DNA from: JAEUIE01 sp046350055
GTDB taxonomy: Bacteria > Planctomycetota > Planctomycetia > Gemmatales > HRBIN36
Length of the DNA stretch: 64,000 bases
NCBI GenBank assembly: GCA_046350055.1
Contig: JAXMBC010000001.1
Location: 4,898,001-4,962,000, forward strand
Direction of reading: 5' to 3'
Below the pieces are notes generated by a model. That model saw only the letters and a list, made by a program, of their open reading frames with translations. It searched no databases and was not told where the DNA came from. Of this stretch, positions 16,219 through 24,561 are shown one piece after another; the first letter of the stretch is position 1; every line of letters starts with the position of its first letter. The translations under genes and the position numbers were made by a program.

Positions 16219-17802
16219 ATGTCCACTCCCACCCCCAAGCCTGCGAAGCGTCGCCTTATCTGGCCCGCGATCATCCTGGCGATACCGATCCTCCTCATTG
16301 CCCTGGAATCGCTCTGGGATCGCATGGAGTGGGACCCCACCATCTACATGATGGTCGGCATGGCCATGAGCTTCAGCGTGATGCTCGCTCCAGTGGTTCT
16401 GCTGCTCTGGTTCCTGTTCTTCTCCGGCTACGCCCGCCAGACCAAACTCAGCGGCGTGCTCCTGCTCCTGGTAGTGATTGGTGCAGGCTTCGCCCTCATC
16501 CGTAAGGTCGAGTTCAGCGGCAAGATGCGACCCATCGTCTACTATCGCTGGGAAAAGCTGCCACAGGATGATCTGTCGAACCTGGCTATTGCTGCCAACA
16601 GCAAGCCGCTGGATATCTCCATCACCGCAGTCGATAGCCCCTTCTACCGTGGTCCTCGCTCCGACGGCACCACCCCCAGCGCCCCGGCCGATGCAGGCTG
16701 GGTGAACAGTGCAGTCGAAAAACTCTGGCAGCACCCGCTGGGAGGCGGGCATGCCGGCATTGCCGTCGCAGGTCAGCTCGCCATCACCATCGAACAGCGG
16801 GGCAACGAGGAAGCCGTTGTCGCCTATGATGCCGAGACAGGCGAGCCTCGCTGGGTTCATCAATACCCGGCTTCGTTCCAGCATTCCGAACCGATGGGTG
16901 GTAACGGTCCGCGAACCACACCTACCATCGTGGAGAGCCATGTCTACACCCTGGGTGCCCAGGGACACCTGCACTGTCTGGAACTTGCTACGGGCAAGGT
17001 GGTGTGGAAAGAGAACATCATCGAAGACGCCGGTGCCAAGAATCTCGAATGGGGCATGTCCGGCACACCGCTGGTGGTGGACGACCTGGTGATCGTCAAC
17101 CCCGGCGTAAACGAGGCAAAAACCACGCAGCAGGCCGTAATCGCATACGACCGCAAGACCGGCAAGAAACGCTGGGCTGCCGGCAGTGATATGGCTGGGT
17201 ATGCTTCGCCCATGCTGGCCAAACTGGCTGGCGTGGAGCAGATACTGCTTTTTGATGCAGCAGGCCTGAAGGGCCTGGACCTTAAAGACGGTAAGCAGTT
17301 GTGGCAATACCCGTGGAAGACGTCGTTCGAGATGAACTGTGCCCAGCCTATCGTCTGTGGCGAGGATCAGGTCTTTATCTCGTCGGAAGTAGCCAATGGT
17401 GGAGCGATGTTGCAAGTGCAGCGGCAGGCCGATGCGTGGACTGTGAAGCAGGTCTGGCACAGCCGATACTTCGGTATCAAGTTCAGCAATGTGGTGCTTC
17501 ACCAGGGACATCTCTATGGCCTGGCCAATGGCTACCTTGCCTGTTTCGACGCCCGCACCGGTGATCGCAAATGGAAAGCCCGGCAGAACTACGGCAACGG
17601 CCAGGTTCTGCTCGCCGGCAACGTACTTGTCATCACTACGGAAGCTGGCGAGGTAGCTCTCGTTGCTGCGGATGCCGCAGCGTTCAAAGAGTTGAAGAAA
17701 GTCCCAGTCTTCACAGGCCGTACCTGGAATGTTCCCGCGATCGCCAAGGGTCGGCTCTACCTGCGGAATCATCAGGAGGTGGCGTGCGTGAAGTTATGGT
17801 AA
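16219..17802 (+). CDS. Membrane-anchored PQQ-like beta-propeller protein
   Basis: 527 residues. Three hydrophobic segments occupy the first 100 residues (LIWPAIILAIPILLIALES, YMMVGMAMSFSVMLAPVVLL and GVLLLLVVIGAGFAL). A soluble domain with WD-like PQQ blades follows: AYDAETGEPRWVHQY, CLELATGKVVWKENI, AYDRKTGKKRWAAGS, LDLKDGKQLWQYPW, CFDARTGDRKWKARQ. Motif FYRGPRSDGTTPSAPADAG resembles the WPxFRGPxxDG entry segment of planctomycete propellers. No catalytic residues of quinoprotein dehydrogenases are recognised, so PQQ need not bind. ATG 16219 is used because GGAG is 7 bases upstream; ATG 16213 is too close. It is probably an envelope protein of unknown ligand. Confidence 0.9.
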   Translation: MSTPTPKPAKRRLIWPAIILAIPILLIALESLWDRMEWDPTIYMMVGMAMSFSVMLAPVVLLLWFLFFSGYARQTKLSGVLLLLVVIGAGFALIRKVEFSGKMRPIVYYRWEKLPQDDLSNLAIAANSKPLDISITAVDSPFYRGPRSDGTTPSAPADAGWVNSAVEKLWQHPLGGGHAGIAVAGQLAITIEQRGNEEAVVAYDAETGEPRWVHQYPASFQHSEPMGGNGPRTTPTIVESHVYTLGAQGHLHCLELATGKVVWKENIIEDAGAKNLEWGMSGTPLVVDDLVIVNPGVNEAKTTQQAVIAYDRKTGKKRWAAGSDMAGYASPMLAKLAGVEQILLFDAAGLKGLDLKDGKQLWQYPWKTSFEMNCAQPIVCGEDQVFISSEVANGGAMLQVQRQADAWTVKQVWHSRYFGIKFSNVVLHQGHLYGLANGYLACFDARTGDRKWKARQNYGNGQVLLAGNVLVITTEAGEVALVAADAAAFKELKKVPVFTGRTWNVPAIAKGRLYLRNHQEVACVKLW

Positions 17803-17816
17803 CTGCAGTAGCTGAT

Positions 17817-17837
17817 CCTCCCCTTTCCAAGGGGGAG
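17817..17837. terminator. Hairpin between convergent genes
   Basis: CTCCCCTT-TCC-AAGGGGGAG lies between the ends of the propeller gene and the aminotransferase gene, with one bulged G. It resembles a widespread intergenic hairpin text and has no T-tract, so termination is only a possibility. Confidence 0.4.
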
Positions 17838-17871
17838 AGTCAGACCGGCCTTCGCAAGGAAAGAACCAGAG

Positions 17872-19194
17872 TTACACCAGTTTGCCGATCACCCCATCCA
17901 GAATCCTGAGTGTCGTCTGAATCTGCTCCGCGGTGATGCACAGTGGCGGGCAGAGGCGGATACCACTTTCACCGCAGCCCAGAATCAGCAGACCAGCTTC
18001 GAAGCACTTGTCTTCGATGGTGTTGCGAAGCTGCAGATTATGCTGGCCATCCTTCATGACATCGACAGCCACCATCAGGCCCAGGCCGCGAACGTTGGCA
18101 AGCGTCTTCGGATACTTGCTGACCAGTTGCCGCAAGCCAGCACGCAACTCTTCACCGCGTGCATTGGTATTAGCCAGATATTCACGCTGCAGCAGATCAA
18201 TCGTCGTCAGAGCAGCCCGGCAGGCCACCGGGTTGCCGCCAAAGGTGCTGGCGTGGCTGCCGCTGGGCCAGGTCATTACCGAGGTCCTGGCGACGATTGC
18301 TCCCAGAGGAAGACCACTGGCGATACCTTTGGCCAGGCAGGTGATATCCGCCTCCACCCCGACATGTTCGAGGGCGAACATCTTCCCGGTGCGGCCCATG
18401 CCACACTGGATCTCGTCGGCGACGAGTAGAATGCCGTGCTGATCGCAGAGTTTACGAAGGGCATGCAGGAAGGGCGCAGGGGCGGGATAGTAGCCCCCCT
18501 CGCCCTGCACCGGTTCGACGAAGATGGCCGCCACCTCATCGGGTGAAGCCGTTCGTTTGAAGATCGTCTGCTCGATGTTCTTCACGCAAGCACAGTCGTC
18601 GGGTCTGGTACAACTGGTACAGCCCCGCGGAAAATTGGCATGATGAATGTGTGGCACCAGCGGACCAAACCGTTTGCGATGCACCAGTTTCGAGGCTGAG
18701 AGTGACATCGCTCCGTAGGTGCGGCCGTGGAACGCCCCAAAGAAAGCGATGATATTGGGTCGACCGGTGTGATGCCGGGCAAGCTTCATCGCCGCTTCGA
18801 TAGCTTCCGTGCCGCTATTGGTAAAGAATATCTTCTTGGGGGATGGGCCAGGGGCCAGGGAAGCCAGCTTCTCAGCCAGCAGCAATTGCGGCTCATAGTA
18901 GAAGTCGGTGCCCGACATGTGTATGAGCGTGTTCGACTGCTCCTGTATCGCCTTCACTACTTCGGGATGACAATGACCGGTCGAAGTGACCGCAATGCCT
19001 GCGGTACAATCGAGGTAAAGGTTGCCATCGATATCTTCAATCACACAGCCGGAGCCGCGTGCCGCCACCAGTGGATAGCCACGGGTATAGGAAGGCGACA
19101 CTACCATGCTATCCCGTTCTAGGAATGCCTTCGCTTTCGGCCCGGGTGGTGGAACTTTCAGCGATGGGACCGTCTGCGAATCGTAGTGCCACAT
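17872..19194 (-). CDS. Class III PLP-dependent aminotransferase (acetylornithine/GABA aminotransferase family)
   Basis: 440 residues of fold type I. Visible: YLDCTAGIAVTSTGHCHPEV, the PLP phosphate loop NSGTEAIEAAMKLAR, FHGRTYGAMSLS, the cofactor-ring Asp in LLVADEIQCGMGRTG (Asp260) and the Schiff-base Lys in CLAKGIASGLPLGA (Lys289). Members move the omega-amino group of ornithine, GABA or related donors to 2-oxoglutarate. The exact substrate is not determined. Odd: a Cys-rich insert with Cys192, Cys195, Cys201 and Cys203 (GCTSCTRPDDCACV), which could bind a metal or Fe-S centre. It stands alone on the minus strand, with no arginine-pathway gene beside it. Confidence 0.9.
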   Translation of the reverse strand: MWHYDSQTVPSLKVPPPGPKAKAFLERDSMVVSPSYTRGYPLVAARGSGCVIEDIDGNLYLDCTAGIAVTSTGHCHPEVVKAIQEQSNTLIHMSGTDFYYEPQLLLAEKLASLAPGPSPKKIFFTNSGTEAIEAAMKLARHHTGRPNIIAFFGAFHGRTYGAMSLSASKLVHRKRFGPLVPHIHHANFPRGCTSCTRPDDCACVKNIEQTIFKRTASPDEVAAIFVEPVQGEGGYYPAPAPFLHALRKLCDQHGILLVADEIQCGMGRTGKMFALEHVGVEADITCLAKGIASGLPLGAIVARTSVMTWPSGSHASTFGGNPVACRAALTTIDLLQREYLANTNARGEELRAGLRQLVSKYPKTLANVRGLGLMVAVDVMKDGQHNLQLRNTIEDKCFEAGLLILGCGESGIRLCPPLCITAEQIQTTLRILDGVIGKLV

Positions 19195-19254
19195 GAGAGA
19201 TGCCCCGGGAGAGGAGAGAACTGCAAGGTATCAGACGTGGTGCGATTCAGAACA

Positions 19255-19920
19255 TCAGGTTTTCTTCATCTGAAGAGTAACCCGGGTGATTCCAGCTACT
19301 CCTGGCTTTCTCACCAGTCGGCACCTGGCACCAAGCACCTGTGAACGCAGCCAGCCTTGAGCATCCGGAGTTACTGCAACATAGCGCTTACCTTGTCGTT
19401 TAAGCAAAGTGAACTCCAGCGTATCCCGGCTGTCCACGAGCCAGTACTCTGACACACCAGCTTCACAGAACTTCTTGCGAAGGATGTCGGCATCTTTCGT
19501 GAAACTGGTGGGGCTGATGATTTCTACCACGATGTCCGGACTGCCTTCAATTTCCAGGCTGTCATCGCCATCCTCGACACTCGCTCGCCCTTTGGTCAGA
19601 CTCTCGTCTGTGACAAAGATGACATCCGGTTCCACTGACAAGTCAGCATTTTGATTGATAAACCGCATGCTGTCGACGCAGACGATGCCGGAAACATGCT
19701 CTCTGGACCAGTTGCTCAGGCTTGCAGCAATCTCAGCCTTGATCGTTGAATGGAGTAATCGTTCCATGCTCTGATCCACCATGACGTTACCATCGAAATA
19801 CAAAATCTTGGCATCGTCTGGGAACTCATCGAGATGGGTCCAGCGCCGGAAGCTGGCCAGGTCAGTCACCCAGACCGGCACCGTAATAGTTTCACGTTCT
19901 CGGGCTATCATGACCGCCAT
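19255..19920 (-). CDS. Uma2-family (DUF820) PD-(D/E)xK nuclease-fold protein
   Basis: 221 residues with the Uma2 pattern: AKILYFDGNVMVDQSM, the active-site-like SVEPDVIFV, then PDIVVEIISPTSFTKD and EYWLVDSRD. The family has a restriction-endonuclease fold and is expanded in cyanobacteria and planctomycetes; its role is unknown. The start ATG 19920 has AAGGA about 7 bases upstream. The gene stands alone with a 70-base gap to the methyltransferase. Confidence 0.85.
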   Translation of the reverse strand: MAVMIARERETITVPVWVTDLASFRRWTHLDEFPDDAKILYFDGNVMVDQSMERLLHSTIKAEIAASLSNWSREHVSGIVCVDSMRFINQNADLSVEPDVIFVTDESLTKGRASVEDGDDSLEIEGSPDIVVEIISPTSFTKDADILRKKFCEAGVSEYWLVDSRDTLEFTLLKRQGKRYVAVTPDAQGWLRSQVLGARCRLVRKPGVAGITRVTLQMKKT

Positions 19921-19990
19921 GGCATGTCCTTACATCATTGCATGCAACTTTTGCCTGGTCTGCTGCGAGGCAAACTCATTATATCACAAG

Positions 19991-20677
19991 CTAACACTTC
20001 CGCAGCACCGTCAGAATCTCCCGCTGCGTGACGTGCCAGGTGCAGAGTTCAAATCCCAGGCCGCGTTGCACTTCAGTGAGCAATTCCATCCAGGCAGTAG
20101 GCGTCCAGACGTGTTGCCGGGTACGCTGGGTGTGTTGCACCACCAGTTCGATGCGCTGCGCTGCATCGTCTCCGGCACCATCTTCAATAAACGGCAGCCA
20201 CTGTTCGAAATGATCAGTCGCCGGGCCATGCACATAATCCGCTGCGATCTGTCCCAGGGTGGTGACTGGACGGTGTCTGTCCATGGTTTGTCGCATGTCG
20301 CTGATGCTGAGGAACGCGATGCCGCCCGGCTTCAAGACCCGCCGCATCGCATGAAACGCCGCCAGCACATTGCTTGTGTACTCAATCACCTTGCAGGCCA
20401 CTACAAAATCGAGACTGCCCACTTCAATCGACTGAAGTGTTTCGATATCGCAAATGCCATCGAGCGGCACCAGCCATTCCGCCTGATGCGGATAGAGTGC
20501 ACCCAGTTCCGGTTCATCCAGGCGGTCGTAGTAACGCACTTCGGCATGGGGCACCGGCACCGGACGGGCGAGTGCACCGATCTCGATGCCATGACCTGAG
20601 AGGTACTTGCGTGCCAGTGTCGCTCGCGCGGAGCGGCACTTTTTCACCTTGGAGTTCAGGGGCAGAATCGACCGCAT
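19991..20677 (-). CDS. Class I SAM-dependent methyltransferase
   Basis: 228 residues from ATG 20677, which has a perfect AAGGAG 6 bases upstream; the open frame extends further but without such a site. Motifs: HGIEIGALARPVPVPHAEVRYYDR (SAM-binding start with D at the end of beta2), SLDFVVACKVIEYTSNVLAAF and AMRRVLKPGGIAFLSI. The glycine-poor motif I (GIEIGAL) fits the Methyltransf_11/23 type that acts on small molecules or glycans. The substrate is unknown. It follows the aldehyde dehydrogenase gene by 46 bases on the same strand. Confidence 0.8.
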   Translation of the reverse strand: MRSILPLNSKVKKCRSARATLARKYLSGHGIEIGALARPVPVPHAEVRYYDRLDEPELGALYPHQAEWLVPLDGICDIETLQSIEVGSLDFVVACKVIEYTSNVLAAFHAMRRVLKPGGIAFLSISDMRQTMDRHRPVTTLGQIAADYVHGPATDHFEQWLPFIEDGAGDDAAQRIELVVQHTQRTRQHVWTPTAWMELLTEVQRGLGFELCTWHVTQREILTVLRKC

Positions 20678-20723
20678 ACTGGTCTCCTTACCAAGTGTCG
20701 CACCCATCCATGGGTACAGCGTG

Positions 20724-22235
20724 TTAACCGACATCCGCCTTCAGGCCCTGGGCCATCTTCACTTCTTCTGCATGGTTCACCGTCCAGGCGATCTTGTGAG
20801 TGACCGCCTCGGTGAGCGCCGCTGCAGAGGGGTGGCCGTTGCCACTCTTCTTCACTCCGCCAAATGGTAAATGGACTTCCGCGCCGATGCAAGGCAGGTT
20901 TACATAGCCCATGCCAAATTCGCATTCCTCGCGGAAGTAACGCATCCGACGAAAACTCTCGGTGATCACCGCCATCGACAGGCCGTATTCGACATCGTTG
21001 TAGATCCGCACGGCATCAGCATCGTCCTTGAACGGCACCAGGGCGACATGCGGACCAAACACTTCCTCCCGCACCGTCCGCTTACCGGGAATGTGTTCCT
21101 GGCGATAGACAAAGGGCGACAGGAAGCATCCCTGGCCCAGGTCGCCCGATGTCATGCGACCGCCATCAACCAGCACAGTAGCCTTTTCCTGCCTGGCAAG
21201 ATCGTTGTAACTGAGGATCTTATTGACTGCTGCTTCATTGATGACAGGGCCAGTAAAGTTGGCCTGATCGAGGGGGTGACCGATATTGAGCCGTTTCACT
21301 GCTGACACATACTTGTCAACGAACTGGCCGAAGAGCTTCTCGTGAATGAGCATGCGTCCAGCTGAGACACAGCGCTGCCCGCTGGTCTTGAACCCTGCCA
21401 GCAGACAGCACGTCACAGCCAGATCGAGCCGGGCATCCTCGCACACGATCACAGCAGACTTCGAGCCCATTTCGCTGGCAACGATGCGATCGTAATAGTC
21501 CGCCGAGATTTGCTGAATCTTGTGGCCCACTTCATAGCTGCCGGTAAACAGGACAATGTTGACTTCCTTGTTGCGAACCAGTGCTTCGCCGGCCACACCA
21601 TCGCCATGCACCAGGTTGACAACGCCGGGCGGAAAGCCTGCTTCGAGGAAGAGTTCCACCAGTCGCTGACCAATAGCCGGAGTATCCTCACTGGGCTTGA
21701 ACACCACCGTGTTGCCTTCGAGCAGCGAGGGTCCGAGCATCCACAAAGGCACGGCAAAGGGGAAGTTCCATGGGGTGATGACGGCGGCCACACCCCATGG
21801 CTTCCGCCGCATGAACGCATCTTTCTCCGGTATCTCGCTGGCAATCACATCGCCGTTGGGCATGCGGCCTGAGCCGAAGACATACTGCACCATGTGCAGG
21901 CCTTCGATCACTTCCGCCCGGCACTCGTTGAATATCTTCCCGCACTCCCATGCCATCAGCCGGGCCAGGTTGTCAGTCTCACGCTTGATGATCTGTGCGA
22001 GGTTATCGAAGAGTTCCGCACGAATCACCCTGCTCTGCCGTCGCCACTGCGGGTACGCGGCACGTGCTGCTGCTACGGCCTGGTTTGCTTCCGCAGCGGT
22101 CGCCGTGGGGAACTTGCCCACGATGACTCGCTTATCCGCCGGGCTGGCACTCTGGAAGGCATTGCCGCCATCGTGCATTTTGCCGTTAATGAGATGATGA
22201 CCGACGATGGTAGCCGGGGCTGCGAATGAACTCAT
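20724..22235 (-). CDS. NAD(P)-dependent aldehyde dehydrogenase
   Basis: About 503 residues. Signatures: VAAVITPWNFPFAVPLWMLGPSLLEG, the cofactor Lys in VFKPSEDTP, FTGSYEVGHKI, the general-base Glu in VASEMGSKSAVIV and the catalytic Cys in KTSGQRCVSAGRM, then the C-terminal REEVFGPHVALVPFKD. It oxidises an aldehyde to the acid in the cytoplasm. The substrate is not readable from sequence; the SEMGSKS form resembles ALDH7/aminoadipate-semialdehyde-type enzymes. I start at MSSFAAPATIV (22235); the frame is open to 22367 but that would overlap plsC. Confidence 0.9.
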   Translation of the reverse strand: MSSFAAPATIVGHHLINGKMHDGGNAFQSASPADKRVIVGKFPTATAAEANQAVAAARAAYPQWRRQSRVIRAELFDNLAQIIKRETDNLARLMAWECGKIFNECRAEVIEGLHMVQYVFGSGRMPNGDVIASEIPEKDAFMRRKPWGVAAVITPWNFPFAVPLWMLGPSLLEGNTVVFKPSEDTPAIGQRLVELFLEAGFPPGVVNLVHGDGVAGEALVRNKEVNIVLFTGSYEVGHKIQQISADYYDRIVASEMGSKSAVIVCEDARLDLAVTCCLLAGFKTSGQRCVSAGRMLIHEKLFGQFVDKYVSAVKRLNIGHPLDQANFTGPVINEAAVNKILSYNDLARQEKATVLVDGGRMTSGDLGQGCFLSPFVYRQEHIPGKRTVREEVFGPHVALVPFKDDADAVRIYNDVEYGLSMAVITESFRRMRYFREECEFGMGYVNLPCIGAEVHLPFGGVKKSGNGHPSAAALTEAVTHKIAWTVNHAEEVKMAQGLKADVG

Positions 22236-22326
22236 GGAAACACCGGGAGAGAATGCGATGTGACAGGGAGATTCTATGGGTCTTACTGCATCAATGAAAG
22301 ACAGAGTCGGCAAAGCGTGGGCCAGT

Positions 22327-23022
22327 CTACCGCTTCCGCTGACGTCGCTGTGCTTCGGCCCGTGCACTTGCTACCGCATTTTCCAGGAAGCGAATCATCT
22401 CATCGGGCTTCATTGCCAGCAGGGTCTCCGCAGGAATGAGTTCGCCAATATAGCAGCTCATCGCTGCAGGATTCGCTCGACACCACAAGGGTGACCAGCG
22501 AGGCAACTTATACTTCGGCGGCCAGGCATGATAATTCCCGGCGATGCCAACTGGCAGCACCGGCACCTTGGCTCGGCGAATCAAGAGGACAATACCTTTC
22601 AAGAATGGCAGCATGTTGCCATCGCGGCTGCGAGTTCCTTCGGGAAAGACGAGCACGCCTTCGCCATCTTCCAGTCGCTTGAGCGTGGTCTTAATGCCAT
22701 CCAGCCCCACACCCTCGAGGTCAACCGCGAAGCCACCCTGTCGGGTAATCATGGCCGCCAGCAAGGGGTTGTCAAACAGTGTCTTACGCGCCATGTAGGA
22801 GACAGGACGCGACAGCGTGACCCCTGCCATCGGCGGGTCCCACAGACTTTCGTGATTACAAACGATCAGGAACGGACCATCCTTCGGCACTCGATGCATG
22901 CCGAAGCGTCGAAATGAATTGCCGAAGAAGAAGAGGAACCCGAAGAAGTAAAAGGCGAGCCAGTGCCAGATCCGGCGTGACCACGATAGTGGCTTGGAGA
23001 TGCGGCCTGACGGATTCGTCAT
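22327..23022 (-). CDS. 1-acyl-sn-glycerol-3-phosphate acyltransferase (PlsC family)
   Basis: 231 residues. A hydrophobic helix near the N-terminus (WLAFYFFGFLFFFG) precedes the catalytic NHESLWD box (His57, Asp62 of HX4D). The acceptor-phosphate-binding FPEGTRSRDG follows, and then VPVLPVGIAG. It makes phosphatidic acid from lysophosphatidic acid at the inner membrane. Its start overlaps the end of cmk by 4 bases (ATGA), so the two are translationally coupled. The same cmk-plsC pairing is known in other bacteria. Confidence 0.92.
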   Translation of the reverse strand: MTNPSGRISKPLSWSRRIWHWLAFYFFGFLFFFGNSFRRFGMHRVPKDGPFLIVCNHESLWDPPMAGVTLSRPVSYMARKTLFDNPLLAAMITRQGGFAVDLEGVGLDGIKTTLKRLEDGEGVLVFPEGTRSRDGNMLPFLKGIVLLIRRAKVPVLPVGIAGNYHAWPPKYKLPRWSPLWCRANPAAMSCYIGELIPAETLLAMKPDEMIRFLENAVASARAEAQRRQRKR

Positions 23023-23699
23023 TTCGCCTGCCCTCGGCAGTTCTCAACATGCTGCAGCAGGCGTTCCACTACCTCTGCCTTGCTGAGGTGGGTGCTGTCA
23101 ATCATCACAGCTCGATTCGGGACACACAGCGGAGCGAACTCACGTTCCTTGTCGCGGGTGTCCCGTTCATTCAGCTCCACCACCAGTTGCTGCACCGTCT
23201 TGCTGTGGTCCTCGCGATGATGCAAGTCACGAAGCCGGCGCTCAGCCCGGATTGTCACATCCGCATCGATATAAAACTTGCAGCAGGCGTCCGGGAATAC
23301 ATACGAGCCCTGATCTCGCCCTTCCGCCACAAAACTCCTGCCTTCATTGAGATACATGGCGGCCCGTTGGCGAATAAACTCCGTAATATGCTCGCGCACT
23401 TCCCGCACTTCTGCCCACATGCTGCTGAGGTGGGACATCAGGTTGCCATCGATCTCTTCAGTGACATCTGTGCCATTGAGGTACACATGTTCCTCGTCCG
23501 CATCGATATTCCACCGCGGCAATTGAGCGATGAGTGCTGCCTGATGCGAGAGATCATCGTATTGATTGCGATGCGCAGCCAGGGCCAACGCCCGGTACAT
23601 GGCACCCGTGCGAAGCAGGGCAAAGCCCAACCGATGGGCAAGTTCCCGAGCCGCACTCGTCTTTCCCGAAGCACTGGTACCGTCAATGGTGATGATCAT
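23019..23699 (-). CDS. cmk: (d)CMP kinase
   Basis: 226 residues, the normal length. P-loop GTSASGKTS (7-15), then LLRTGAMYRALALAA, the CMP-binding NGTDVTEEI and GRDQGSYVFPDACCKFYIDA, and the lid RAERRLRD. It phosphorylates CMP and dCMP with ATP. It is the first gene of a cmk-plsC pair. Upstream is a pair of heptanucleotide arrays in place of a recognisable promoter. Confidence 0.95.
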   Translation of the reverse strand: MIITIDGTSASGKTSAARELAHRLGFALLRTGAMYRALALAAHRNQYDDLSHQAALIAQLPRWNIDADEEHVYLNGTDVTEEIDGNLMSHLSSMWAEVREVREHITEFIRQRAAMYLNEGRSFVAEGRDQGSYVFPDACCKFYIDADVTIRAERRLRDLHHREDHSKTVQQLVVELNERDTRDKEREFAPLCVPNRAVMIDSTHLSKAEVVERLLQHVENCRGQAK

Positions 23700-23710
23700 G
23701 GTTGATATTT

Positions 23711-23835
23711 TAGAAGCTGGGAGCTAGAAGCTAGAAGCAAGAAGGGTAGTTTGTTTGCTGAACTGAGAGGAAACTGACAATTCTCGAATCATCGATCCTT
23801 CTAACTCCTGTCTTCTGGCTCCTGTCTCCTGACTT
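23711..23835. repeat. Paired inverted heptanucleotide arrays, locus 3
   Basis: Five units on one side (TAGAAGC, TGGGAGC, TAGAAGC, TAGAAGC, AAGAAGG; 23711-23745) and five units of the opposite sense on the other (CTAACTC, CTGTCTT, CTGGCTC, CTGTCTC, CTGACTT; 23801-23835) flank a 55-base spacer. The whole forms a long imperfect hairpin between divergent cmk and the DUF1579 gene. Confidence 0.8.
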
Positions 23836-23919
23836 CTTGAAGATGTTCACTAGCCACTTCCCAGCCCTCACGTATTGCTACTATGCCAAGTCTTTCTTCA
23901 CCTCTTCGAGGAGTTTGTC

Positions 23920-24438
23920 ATGTGTAGTCGTGCGATACTTTGTTGCGCTGTGGTAGTGGCATGGGCTGGCGTCAGTTCTTCTCAACAGCCACCTTCAGCC
24001 AGTCCGGAACACGCCCTGCTCAAGAAGTATGCCGGAAACTGGGACTGTACCATGAAGATGATGGGCCAGGAAATGAAGTGTTCCCACAGCGTGGAAATGG
24101 TGGGAGACTTCTGGGCGGTCGGTAAGTTCAATGGTGACTTTGGCGGCATGAAGTTCGAAGGCCGCGATACCAATGGCTACGATGCCAAGACAAAGAAGTA
24201 CGTCGGCACCTGGATTGACAGCATGTCACCTCATGCCATGCACCTCACCGGCACTTTCGATGCTGCCACCAAAACCATGACCCTCGAAGGAAAAGGCATG
24301 AACATGGAAAACAAGGAAACCAACTACAAGGAAGTCATCGTCTGGAAGGGTGACGATGAGTACACCATGACCATGCACGAACAGAAGGACGGCAAGTGGG
24401 AAGTGGGCTTCAGCATCGACTACAAACGGAAGAAGTAG
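23920..24438 (+). CDS. Secreted DUF1579-family protein
   Basis: 172 residues with a signal peptide (MCSRAILCCAVVVAWAGVSSSQ). A lipocalin-like beta-rich domain follows: KKYAGNWDCTMKMMGQEMKCSHSVEMVGDFW, then GYDAKTKKYVGTWIDSMSPHAMHLTGTFD. This is the DUF1579 pattern; the function is unknown and ligand binding in the periplasm is a guess. ATG 23920 has GAGGAG about 7 bases upstream; the longer frame from 23875 lacks such a site. The terminator at 24496-24522 follows. Confidence 0.85.
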   Translation: MCSRAILCCAVVVAWAGVSSSQQPPSASPEHALLKKYAGNWDCTMKMMGQEMKCSHSVEMVGDFWAVGKFNGDFGGMKFEGRDTNGYDAKTKKYVGTWIDSMSPHAMHLTGTFDAATKTMTLEGKGMNMENKETNYKEVIVWKGDDEYTMTMHEQKDGKWEVGFSIDYKRKK

Positions 24439-24442
24439 AAAA

Positions 24443-24561
24443 GAGGAGCTAGAAGCTAGAAGCAAGTAGCCAGGAGAATCCGGTCGATAATCATCAAGCC
24501 CGTGATGCACTATCACGGGCTTTCTTGCTGTCGTGTTCTTCTAGCTTCTGACTCCTGGCTT
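24443..24561. repeat. Paired inverted heptanucleotide arrays, locus 4
   Basis: GAGGAGC, TAGAAGC, TAGAAGC, AAGTAGC, CAGGAGA (24443-24477) and, in opposite sense, CTAGCTT, CTGACTC, CTGGCTT (24541-24561). A rho-independent terminator sits between the arms. The second arm lies inside the uppS reading frame and encodes its C-terminal tail. Confidence 0.8.
24496..24522 (+). terminator. Rho-independent terminator after the DUF1579 gene
   Basis: AAGCCCGTGAT-GCACT-ATCACGGGCTT is a perfect 11-bp stem followed by TCTT. The hairpin contains the uppS stop codon on the other strand. Confidence 0.8.

Noticed and set aside
16189..17772. A 527-codon open frame on the minus strand
   Set aside because: It is fully antisense to the beta-propeller gene, has no domain signature, and arises from GC-rich codon use.
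23711..23835. The heptanucleotide arrays as a CRISPR array
   Set aside because: Units are 7 bases without spacers, arranged as inverted pairs, and no cas gene is near.
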